Below are positions 33,561 through 44,625 of a stretch of DNA of 64,000 bases, piece after piece. How positions within the stretch are numbered: the first letter of the stretch is position 1; every line of letters begins with the position of its first letter. The notes beneath the pieces are model-generated. The model did not search any database and had not been told where the DNA came from. It was given only the letters and a program-made list of their open reading frames with translations. The stretch lies in assembly GCF_000224145.3 (NCBI RefSeq), contig NC_020173.2, forward strand, positions 1,851,435 through 1,915,434, given 5' to 3'. The position numbers and the translations under genes were made by a program. The stretch is from Ciona intestinalis. Taxonomy: Eukaryota > Chordata > Ascidiacea > Phlebobranchia > Cionidae.

Positions 33561-36256
33561 ATATGCGCTATGGATTTATCTGTTATTAAAACCAGGTTAC
33601 AGCTGTACCAAAGAATACAGTATGTTCAATATGTTGATAAAGAGACTGTTCTCTATTACAGTTAAGCAAAGAAAATAATTGCAGTTAAAATTGGTAAACA
33701 TGTATGCAACTGCAACAAACGGAAACATAAGAAAGCAAACATTATTTATACTTTCCAGTGTGGTAAGCACTGAATGTCCATAAAGGCCAATAATTACCAG
33801 TTTAACAAGATAATTATATAATGGAAATGGTATAGTGCCTACTTAACAATTACCAGTTGGAAATTAATGGTCAAGCTGGCAGCATATTATACCGAAATAT
33901 CCCCAAGTAATTGTAACTATTATATTAGATGCACATAATTAGATGCATCCTTGTACACATGTGATAATTTATCACAATGGAATATTTAAAATGGGCAATA
34001 GGTATTGAACTGATGAACTCCATAGACAGTTGAGAAATTCGAACTGTTACTTCATAATACTGCATGACGATTTAGAAAACCCATTAGGGACTACTAGATT
34101 AAAGCAATTGTCATTAAATGTTTCGCCGAAAAAGCCACATACGCCTACAATGGTAGGTTATAATGCCTTCCAAAGTTTTCTTCATATTGTAAAATAATTT
34201 GAACGAAAAATCAAGAGATACAACTAGGTAGTAGGAACGTTGAAATCTTCAAATATTACAAATTACAATGCCTGGAAAATTACCCCACTATTTCTGGCCA
34301 ACCAAAAGCTTCTGATAACATTATATTATAACTAGCCTTCTTATAACATCAATTGAATTGGTAAAAAGGACAGCTCGCACCAATGGCGAGAACAATAGGC
34401 ATTCATAGGCACCAAAATAGTCAAAGTGATACAGGACAGGCCTATAGTATACAGCAGCGGATTGTAACAATCATTTGCAATACTTTAAATTTTTTTACCA
34501 TACAAACAATCTTCATAGTGTAATTAGTATATTGTTTATATTTTATAGCCATGGCATCATCAAAAATATGGAAAGGGGTCGTTAAAAACTGCGGCTCTGG
34601 ATTACCCAAGTAACAAAATGTAAGGGTTAAATGAACACGAGTACATTTTTATTGGTTTGATGTGTAACTATACTCCGCAAACCACAACAATGTTTAGCTC
34701 TTTGTTAAAAAACTGAACATCTTACAACCAGTGTTGTGTTTACAATTTGTTTTGAATTCAAATATAGTGTAATAACACGGTTATTGGAAAATCAAAAAAA
34801 AGGTAATGACACGGTTATTGGAAAATCAAAAAGTTCCATGGTTCTAATGGAATGAAACATAGGTGCTAGTGAAGAATCTTTCCCCCTCCTCCACCTTATT
34901 TGCTAACTACTAACCCCTAGGTTAGGGGGTTAGGTGTTGATGGTTAGGGGGTTAGTAGTTATAGGGGTTAGCAAATAAGTTAGAGCGGAAGACTCTTCAC
35001 TAGCACCGAAATATCATCCAGTTGTTACTGAAATTGATTATAATAAAAGTGCATAGTACAAATCAAAGAGACCATTCAGCAACTTTATTTAAAGCTACTG
35101 AAGAAAGAGTTCTTCATAATTTAATTTTACTCAAGCAAACTAACTGCTAAAACCAACTTGTTTCGGCGAAGTTAATTAATTGTTATTGCCTATAACTCAC
35201 AAAATGATACATTTTATCCTTTGTTGACCACAACCTCACTATCGTATCTTGCTTACACATTCTTCCCGCAGCCTCAGCCATGTGACGTCATATCACAAAC
35301 TTCAAAGGTGAATTCGACGAGACCTTGCGTAAAATGAGTTTTCAATTGCCAGTTTGACCGCTTTCATATTAACACAGACCCGTAACACCACGAACAAATA
35401 TTTCGCTATACTGCCTGTTTATTTAAAATAAACGTGCCCAAAATAAGAGATTTGTCACTCCCGTATACCACTACATTCTAACTCCACATATTTTTACCAA
35501 TGACAAATCTTTGACATTTAAATTTACTTTTTTTACAAACGTTGTTTTATTAAAACTAAACTTAGATTGGAACAAAGCAAAATCGGACAATAGGTAAAAA
35601 CCATGCTCAAAGTAATAGAAATAGTATCGCAGTTAAAACTTGGTCACGACTGAACAATTTCCGAAATTTAACGAAATCGTCCGATAGGACATCAGCTGTT
35701 ACTTTCGGATCGGAACCACGAAAATGCGATTTCCAACAGTTGCCATCTGTTATTGCCATTTTTGTGACGCTCAAACGTCTAGGGTCTAGACGGTTCGTGA
35801 CAGTGACTTTGTATTTATTTTAAGAATAGTTTTAACCGGCAAATTCCTTCTCAAACACACATTAAGAAGCAATTCTCTTCGAAATATATAAGTGTATTAA
35901 ACAGAAATAGATTGGCGCGTTACACATTTCCTAAACTTTACGAATGCAAATATCATTGTAAATGAATAGTCAGTCTATTCCATACCAGCAACGTTCGCGG
36001 AGTGTTGCATACGATTTTAACGTTGTTGCTCTTATAAAGCTAATCAGTTTACGTAACAGTGAGTAGGTGTATATGAAATATGATATCACCAACATCGTAG
36101 TTATATTATATGGTATATTTGTATCTGTGTAGGAGTGTTACAAAAACGCCTAGACTGTTATCTCCAGGAAGTAAACTACTTATAGTTACATCATGTAACT
36201 TACATGTAAATGTATTTCTTGCACACAGTAATTGTAATTAAAACCTAATTGTTGGC
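33561..36256. other. Intergenic region upstream of MAEA
   Basis: AT-rich. Holds a short tandem pair (34770-34831, unit about 33 bp, ACACGGTTATTGGAAAATCA), the fold-back MITE at 34862-35007 and a CRE palindrome at 35283-35290. No ORF or RNA gene supported. Confidence 0.5.
34862..35007. mobile_element. Fold-back MITE (GGTGCTAGTG family), copy 3
   Basis: Ends GGTGCTAGTGAAGAATCTTT and, inverted, GGTGCTAGTGAAGAGTCTTC; inner arms TTATTTGCTAACTACTAACC and GGTTAGTAGTTATAGGGG form a near-continuous hairpin. Flanks GAAACATA and GAAATATC agree only in part, so the target duplication is decayed. Confidence 0.88.
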
Positions 36257-39200
36257 ATGTCGACTTCAAGTGCAATGGATTTGAAAGTGCAGGAATATGG
36301 AACACTCAAGGTATTTTTACATTTCTGTATAGTAGAAGTGTTTTTCAGATGATTAAGCTGAATAACTATATAAAGTAGCAAAACTGTTTAGTGAAAACTT
36401 AAAATAGATTAGATAAAATCGTTACAACTATGAAGTGATTCTTAAATTTTTCAGGTTCCTTATGAGATTCTGAATAAACGCTTTCGTTCTGCACAAAAAA
36501 CCATCGATCGTGAGCTTCATGGATTCTCCGGAAGTTTAACAGACCTGGAGAAGAGCGTGGGTGTGGGAACATCCAATGAAAACGTGATGAAAATGCTCGA
36601 TGGAGTAATTGAGAAGTTGCAGTCAATGAAACGAAAGGTGAAATTGGCATGAGCAGTTTTTTTAGTTGTTTAAGTAGTTTTTTATCCATACTATGTTCTA
36701 AAAATAGTTGATTTGTTGCTAATTTCCTTTTTTTTGTTGCCTTATCTAATTTCATTTTTGAAAAGAACTTTAAATAGAAAAGTAAATGAGTTACTTTTGT
36801 GATGTTATTGTTTTACGAAAAAAAATCACAAATAATTGACCTGTTGATTTACCTTATTATGGAAGTGATTAAACTGTACAAAGAAATCTACAAATAAATA
36901 AATACGTGGCATAAAGTTATTTACTTTCTTCATTACTATACTTACAGGCAGTAGATGCAATAGAACTGGAAGAGGCAAGCGCAAAACTTTGTAAACGAAG
37001 GGTAGAGCATTTAAAAGTAAGCCAACCAAACTGAAATACTAAGTATATATCTATGATTTTCCTTTAAAGTAATTTAGCATGAGTTACTTTTTGTAGTTAG
37101 TTAAACTTAGATACTATTTTATAGGGAATTGTTTTATAGTGTTCCAAAATATTTTTTAGACTAAGTATCATTAAAATTTTAGAAAGTTATTGATCTTATA
37201 GTGACTGTGTTCTGTTTTTGTATATGCAGTTCTTTTTTAGTTTGTAAAATTCTTTATTATTCAATTCCCATCATTTGACCGGTTCCTTTAATTAGTGCAT
37301 GTCCACTATGTCCACTATGTCCGCTTTGTCCACTATGTCCGCTATGTCCACTTTGTCCACTATGTCCGCTTTGTCCACTATGTCCACTATGTCCGCTATG
37401 TCCACTATGTCCAGTATGTCCGCTATGTCCGCTATGTCCACTATGTCCGCTATGTCCAATATGTCCGCATTGTCCACTATGTCAATTTCCAATGTCACTT
37501 AACAGGAGCATGCAAGTCCCATACCCTCTGTTGTTGCTCAATGGAAGAAAACTCGTTTTGATCGAATGGTAGTCGACCATCTGCTGAGGTGTGGGTTTTA
37601 TGACAGTGCACTGAAACTTGCAGAGGAATCAAATATAAAGGTAACAATCCATGTTATGCAAACTTTTCCCCCAATTAGGTTCAAATTGGATCCAATTAAA
37701 TATAAATGGCTGGTTGTTTTTCTGCTCGGTGTAACAACCAAACTTTTGTTAACTACATATATGTTTTTAACCCTAAACGTGTTTAAGCGGGTGTCATTTT
37801 GTCACTGTCTGTGTTTTTTAATATTTTTTTTTTTTTTTTGTCTGTGTTTTTTAATATTTTTCATTTCTTAATCTTTACCTTACTTAAAGAGACAATACAA
37901 GTTATTATTCTCCTTTAAGTTATGTTATGTTACATGAAGTTCATATATGAATACTGACATTTTCTTTTTATACTATCATTTTAAGTTTTATATATAGTAT
38001 ATACTGACATTTTCTTGCTTTGGTTTGCCAAGTTGTCTTACCATTTAAGATACACAAACAAAGGTATTATGTTACTATATATTATAGCACAATTATTAAC
38101 GTAAAACTGCATGTCGTCAGTGTTTGTTTACATTGTAATCCACCAATATACAATATTATAATGGTTGGCAAACATACTGTGTTGTTACGGTTCATTTTCA
38201 ATCATAAATTATGAATATACGCTTCGTTAACTCAATTGTTCTCGTATATCCTAATAGAGATAGCTTGCTATTGTTTTGTAAATTCAAAGAGAGTAAGTCT
38301 TTTTTGGGAATTTACAAATTAAAAGTTTGGACAGATCTGCGGAAACGCATAGCCCTATTATAAATTTAAAATGGTGAAAAATAGCATATTGGTAAACTGA
38401 TATGTAATATGTTCATAAAATTTATTTATTTACCAATATATCTTGAACATATACAACAACGCCGCCAGTTAAACATCCAAATAGTAATATTTAAAGCAAT
38501 TCAATCTGTATGTTCCATTTGTTAGTTTTGTTTATAATAGAGATTAATTATCGACAGGTACAATCTGAAATCACTGGTGCATTGAAAGTATGCTGGTTAG
38601 GTGGTTTTAGATCTGGCCTGGATTTTGTTGTTTTAACTAAACACATTTTGTTGTATTAAAATGTTCTTGCAGCTTAAAGTATATATGAAACCACTAACCC
38701 ATTAATTGCTGTGTAAACCTGTTGAAATACCTTAAATAGTCATATATATGCGCACCGTAATTATTCATTAAATTTTATTTTTATTCTAAAAAGCATACAT
38801 TTGGAAATATGAATGTAGACATCACTATCAGAAAAAAAAAACTCAGTTATAATAATACTAATAATAATGTATTAACTTTATTTATATAATCAATTAGGGT
38901 AGCGAAGATTTAATAATATTTTAAACGAAAATACAGGATATAGGGACAAAACAACAGTTGTTAACATACTTTCAGTTTGTNNNNNNNNNNNNNNNNNNNN
39001 NNNNNNNNNNNNNNNNNNNNNNNNNNNNNNCAATGAAAACGTGATGAAAATGCTCGATGGAGTAATTGAGAAGTTGCAGTCAATGAAACGAAAGGTGAAA
39101 TTAGCATGACGAGTGTTTTAATTGATTAAGTAGTTTTTTATCCATGTCATGTTTTAAAATCTGTTTTGTTGCTAATTCTCTTTGTTGCCTTATCTAATTT

Positions 39201-42200
39201 GATTTTTGAAAAGAAATTTAAATAGAAAAATAAATGAGTGACTTTAGTGATGTTTTACGAAAAAAAATCACAAATAATTGACCTGTTGATTTACCTTATT
39301 ATGAAGTGATTATAAACTGTGCGAAGAAATATACGAATAAAATGAATAGAATTAATCACGTTCTGATTCTTTAACTTACAGGCAGTAGATGCAATAGAAC
39401 TGGAAGAGGCAAGCGCAAAACTTTGTAAACGAAGGGTAGAGCATTTAAAAGTAAGCCAACCAAACTGAAATACTAAGTATATATCTATGACTTTCCTTTA
39501 AAGTAATTTAGCATGAGTTACTTTTTGTAGTTAGTTAAACTTAGATACTATTTTATAGGAAATTGTTTTATAGTGTTACAAAATATTTTTTTAGACTAAA
39601 TATCATTAAAATTTTAGAAAGTTATTGATCTTATATTGACTGTGTTCTGTTTTTGTATTTGCAGTTCTTTTTTAGTTTGTAAAATTCTTTATTATTCAAT
39701 TCTCATCATTTGACCGGTTCCTTTAATTGGTGCATGTCCAGTATGTCCGCTATGTTCACAATATTCAGTATGTCCGTTATGTCCGCTATGTCCACTATGT
39801 CCACTATGTCCGCTATGTCCACTATGTCCACTATGTCCGCTATGTCCGCTATGTCCACTATGTCCACTATGTCCACTATGTCCACTATGTCCGCTATGTC
39901 CACTATGTTCGCTTTGTCCACTATGTCCGCTATGTCCACTATGTCCGCTATGTCCACTATGTCCGCTTTGTCCACTATGTCAATTTCCAATGTCACTTAA
40001 CAGGAGCATGCAAGTCCCATACCCTCTGTTGTTGCTCAATGGAAGAAAACTCGTTTTGATCGAATGGTAGTCGACCATCTGCTGAGGTGTGGGTTTTATG
40101 ACAGTGCACTGAAACTTGCAGAGGAATCAAATATAAAGGTAACAATCCATGTTATGCAAACTTTTCCCCCAATTAGGTTAAAATTGGATCCAATTAAATA
40201 TAAATGGCTGGTTGTTTTTCTGCTCGGTGTAACAACCAAACTTTTTTAACTACATATATGTTTTTAACCCTAAACGTGTTTAAGCGGGTGTCATTTTATC
40301 ACAGTCTGTGTTTTTTAATATTTTTCATTTCATAATCTTTACCTTACTTAAGAGACAATACAAGTTATTATTCTCCTTTAAGTTATGTTATGTTACATAA
40401 AGTTTATATATGAATACTGACATTTTCTTTTTATACTAACATTTTAAGTTTTATATATAGTATGTATATACTGACATTTTCTTGCTTTGGTTTGCCAAGT
40501 TGTCTTACCATTTAAGATACACAAACAAAGGTATTATGTTACTATATATTATAGCACAATTATTAACGTAAAACTGCATGTCGTCAGTGTTTGTTTACAT
40601 TGTAATCCACCAATATACAATATTATAATGGTTGGCAAATATACTGTGTTGTTACGGTTCATTTTCAATCATAAATTATGAATATACGCTTCGTTAACTC
40701 AATTGTTCTCGTATATCCTAATAGAGATAGCTTTCTATTGTTTTGTAAATTCAAAAAGAGTAAGTCTTTTTTGGGAATTTACAAATTAAAAGTTTGGACA
40801 GATCTGCGGAAACGCATAGCCCTATTATAAATTTAAAATGGTGAAAAATAGCATATTGGTATACTGATATGTAATATGTTCATAATATTTATTTATTTAC
40901 CAATATATCTTGAACATGATACAGCAACACCGCCAGTTAAACATCCACATAGTAATATTTAAAGCAATTCAATCTGTATGTTCCATTTGTTAGTTTTGTT
41001 TATAGTTGAGATTAATTATCGACAGTACAATCTGAAATCACTGGTGCATTGAAAGTATGCTGGTTAGGTGGTTTTAGATCTGGCCTGGATTTTGTTGTTT
41101 TAACTAAACACATTTTGTTGTATTAAAATGTTCTTGCAGCTTAAAGTATATATGAAACCACTAACCCATAAATTGCTGTGTGAACCTGTTGAATTACCTT
41201 AAACAGTCATATTTAAAAGGCACTGTAAGTAATCATTAAATTTTATTTTTATTCTAAAAAGCATACATTTGGAAATATAAATGTAGACATCACTATCAGG
41301 GCATATTACTCAGTTATAATAATAAATAATAATGCATTAGCTTTATTTGTCTATTCAATTAGGGTAGCGAAGATTTAATAATATTTTAAACGAAAATACA
41401 GGATATAGGGACAAAACAACAGTCGTTAACACACGCTTTCAGTTTGTTGAAACATATTTTCATTTAATTGGAAGAAAATAAGCTTATATGGTGGTATAAC
41501 CAGAGAAAAATACAAAACTTATTTCGAAACCTTGTTTGTTAGGATCTGGTCAATACGGATGTATTTATAACTGCATGGGAAGTGGAGCAGTCACTGGAGA
41601 GGAAGGAGTGTGAAACTTGCCTGGCTTGGTGCCACGACAATAGGTCGCGGCTTCGGAAGCTAAAAAGTCCACTAGAATTCAGCGTACATCTACAACAGTT
41701 CATTGAACTTGTGAGGAAAAATCAAAGGCTGGAAGCTGTCTGGTAACTTTTGTTATATATATATTTATAGCTAGGTGGTGACCATTTTGATGTTTATGGT
41801 TCTTTCTTGCATTTTACTATTACACATTACGTTGTAAATGCACATACGGTTGTACTGTTATTAAGTTGTATATGTTTAACGACCCACTTTGTATGCTGAC
41901 CTAGTTTATATGTTATATTTAAACAGTAGGAGGAACTGCTGAATAACTAAATGAATTGTATGTTGTATACTATTACTAATACTATATTATTTCCACCCCT
42001 TTTTATACTTATGCCCAATCTATTACTGCTAAACCGATTCTTTACTTGTTATTCTTTCACAGCCATGCTCGAAAATACTTAAACACTGCAGAAGGTGCGC
42101 AGTTAGCAGAAGTGAAACAGGTATGTTATATCAATATGTTTTACCATGTTAATAATATAAACAATGCAAATAGATAGGCATATTTGGTATACTAAGTAAT

Positions 42201-43636
42201 GAGCCAACTCAGGCATATATCCCAGGTCTTTGGCAAGCCTTTTTAGTATTTATAGATTCTTATACATATTGAACAGAAACTATACTAAGAAAATATGATT
42301 CTAACAGAAACCTTTTTCTGTTGTCACTTATCTCTTTGTTTGATACTGAGATATTTTGTAAACAAACTGTTTAAAATTGGCTGTCTTCGCATTAACCAAT
42401 CAGTTTAAATTTTACACTTTAAAACATATAGTAGGGTGGGAGAAGATGGGACACCTTTTCATTTATTTTCTCGTCCCATTTGGTAGTAAACAAAGAACAT
42501 TCAAAGAATTACAAAACCGTATCCTTACGGCTCCCATAGATCATTGTTAATTGTTTAAAACACGATTAAGATATTTGGATATTATGTGCTAAAGGTGTCC
42601 CATCTTTCCCCACCCTACCATTTGTTTACCAAAATAGCTTTAAGGGTATCGCATCATACATTGTTTTTGTCCTGTTATTGAAATATTTTAAGATTCTGAA
42701 CATTACAGGCAATGGGTTTGCTTGCATTTCACCACGACACGCCGGTATCTCCCTACAAAGATCTTTTCTCTGCCACACGGTGGCAACAAATTAAGGAGCA
42801 GTTTCGATACGAAAATTATCGTCTGCACCAACTGGGAGATTTATCTGTTTTTAAAGTTACGTTACAAGCTGGACTTGCAAGCCTGAAAACACAGTATCCT
42901 TTACAAGATTCAATTTACTGTATTTTTCAATAATCAATAAATGGACTTCTGTATTCCCAGTAGGTTGTTTCATGATAAAATTTAAAAAGGATTTTTACAG
43001 TTATAAATGTAGTAGATAACTTAACACTTTTTGGCAATATACATAGGATGTAAATAATCTCTAAAATTGTATATCAGTTTTAAAACTTGCATTACTGTCC
43101 TTTTCAATTCCTTAACCATACTGTTACAGTCAATGCTACAACGAGTGCACAAAATCCACTGACTGTCCAGTATGTTCACCTATCTTCAATGAACTTGCAA
43201 AACCTCTTCCATTTGCTTACTGTGCACAATCACGACTCATATGCTCCATCACGGGAAAACTCATGAATGAAAACAATCATCCCATGATGCTTCCAAATGG
43301 TCGCGTTTATGGTGAAAGGGTAAATTAAATATATCTAGTTTACAGAATAAATTTGGTTTGACAAGCTCTCTAAGATTCTTTTTGTTATGATACCAACTGT
43401 TGTGAAGTATTTTTTCGACTGTACTAACTATTGAAAAGAATTTTTTCCAAGTACAAAAATGAACTTAACCCTTGAAATCTGCAAAAAAATTTTCCAAGTA
43501 CAGAAATAAATTTAATCCTTTAAATTTGTATTTTTAACAGGGGTTGGCACAGATTGCTGTCAACGGTCGCGTAAAATGCCCAAAAACCAACGAAGAATTC
43601 AATTTATCTGACGCTGAAAAGATCTATGTCATGTGA
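36257..43636 (+). CDS. MAEA: MAEA (macrophage erythroblast attacher), CTLH/GID E3 ligase RING-type subunit
   Basis: Catalytic-module subunit of the CTLH (GID) ubiquitin ligase. Exons 36257-36310, 36455-36637, 36948-37016, 37506-37640, 41543-41742, 42063-42120, 42709-42893, 43130-43319 and 43541-43636 join in phase to 389 residues (human 396). N-terminus [20 protein letters not shown]; LisH about 119-147 ([20 protein letters not shown]); CTLH after it ([16 protein letters not shown]); CRA ([23 protein letters not shown]); C-terminal degenerate RING with [32 protein letters not shown] and final EKIYVM. The partial exon 2 and whole exons 3 and 4 occur a second time at 39031-39094, 39382-39450 and 40004-40138, with an assembly gap between. 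One set alone gives the family length, so I used the left set and treat the second as probably artefactual. Exons 1-4 all end in phase 0, so a true duplication would still be in frame. Confidence 0.93.
36574..38980 (+). repeat. 2.4-kb duplicated segment of MAEA, left copy
   Basis: From within exon 2 (CAATGAAAACGTGATG at 36574) through exons 3 and 4 and most of intron 4, ending at TTTCAGTTTGT directly before the gap. It is almost identical, introns included, to 39031-41447, with small indels and substitutions of the kind seen between haplotypes. Confidence 0.95.
37299..37484 (+). repeat. 9-bp minisatellite TATGTCCRC, left copy (about 20 units)
   Basis: Tandem TATGTCCAC/TATGTCCGC/TTTGTCCAC units in MAEA intron 3, ending 21 bp before the exon 4 acceptor. 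Because the unit is a multiple of three without stops, it makes spurious open frames on both strands. Confidence 0.95.
38981..39030. other. Assembly gap (50 N) at the junction of the two MAEA copies
   Basis: Run of 50 undetermined bases. The left flank ends at the base matching about 41447; the right flank begins at the base matching 36574. The two contig ends therefore overlap by about 2.4 kb. Confidence 0.99.
39031..41447 (+). repeat. 2.4-kb duplicated segment of MAEA, right copy (exons 2' part, 3', 4')
   Basis: Contains the 3' part of exon 2 (39031-39094), exon 3 (39382-39450) and exon 4 (40004-40138) with intact splice sites and the same amino-acid sequence as the left set. It continues without a break into unique intron 4 sequence and exon 5 at 41543. 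Confidence 0.95.
39727..39983 (+). repeat. 9-bp minisatellite TATGTCCRC, right copy (about 27 units)
   Basis: The same array as 37299-37484 but longer: intron 3 is 553 bp here against 489 bp in the left copy, a difference of 64 bp, close to seven 9-bp units. Its first units are more diverged (TATGTTCAC, AATATTCAG). Confidence 0.95.
42429..42620. mobile_element. MITE, GTAGGGTGGGG family, copy 5, in MAEA intron 6
   Basis: TATAGTAGGGTGGGAGAAGA then TGGGACACC at the left and GGTGTCCCATCTTTCCCC then ACCCTACCA at the right; internal GGTAGTAAACAAAGAACATT. Near-complete, about 190 bp, between MAEA exons 6 and 7. Confidence 0.93.
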
Positions 43637-44625
43637 TTGCGCAAATCTGTGCACGAGAGCACAGAAACAGCTTCCAGTATAAAAACATATCTTGTGCTTT
43701 ATTTTTCGCTAATGCATCAGATGAATTGTGAACAAATTGTTCATGTTCTGTATTACCACAAAACCTTCAGTATGGGAAATACTGCCTTGCTTATGAAAAG
43801 ACAATTCCTATGAAAAACTGGTGCTTGCATTCATAAAAACATTTGACGTTAAAAGGTTCCTGACAAAAACATATGGGTTTCATACTGTTAATATAGTTCT
43901 GGAGTTATAAAGCACTTTTGTGGAAAGTCTTATTCACACTTGTTTATTATAAAAAAGGATTTATGTGATTGTTACATACATAAATACAAATATTCCAATG
44001 TTGTCTGTTACTAGCTCTAAAAATTGGAATCTGTGCTTTTGACGCAAAACAAGTTCCTGCCACTGTCAACTATATTGACTTAACTTCCAAAATAACAAAA
44101 CCTAATCATACGTATATCGTATAAATCTTGCTCTTATTTTGAGGTAACTGAAATTGCAACCAAATCTTGTCTATGTCACCTCATTGCAACAGTTCTGTTT
44201 TAATAAATTCTTGATGTTAAGATAATGACATTCCATTAGAACTGTAAGAAGCATTGACTGCAGGGTTGTAGAACTAGTTTTATTCAAAACAGCCTATCAA
44301 TTTTCAAAGTGAATGAGAGTACTTGCAGGTCAGATTGGCCATTTAATTTGTGTTGCAAGATAAAAACTGTAAGAATTCTAACTTAAAAATTCTGTTATGA
44401 CTGTAAGAAGCTCTAATTGCAGTTTTGTAGAACTAGTTTTATTAGACATACACAAAGTGAACAAGAGCCTTTACAGGTCAGATTCCCAATTCAGTTTGTG
44501 TTGCAGGATAAAAAGAATCCGAACTTGAAAACTTCAGCAGACATCCAAGTTGCTAAAATTGCTAAAATGCTCAACATTAAGAGAACGGAAAACCTTTGCT
44601 CATTGAACCATGACAGACCATGTGA
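43637..44625. other. MAEA/TCERG1 convergent spacer with a ~120-bp direct repeat
   Basis: 3' flanks of two convergent genes. An imperfect direct repeat, copies at about 44242-44365 and 44401-44515, shares ACTGTAAGAAGC, GTTGTAGAACTAGTTTTATT, CAGGTCAGATT and TTTGTGTTGCA. No ORF of note. One or both 3' UTRs probably lie here. Confidence 0.6.

Noticed and set aside
37299-37484. Regularly repeated short units as a possible CRISPR array
   Set aside because: The units are contiguous 9-mers with no spacers, in an animal intron.
37292-40059. Long open frames of [11 protein letters not shown] or HYVRYVHYV type repeats on both strands
   Set aside because: They are by-products of a stop-free 9-bp minisatellite in a MAEA intron and occur in several frames at once.
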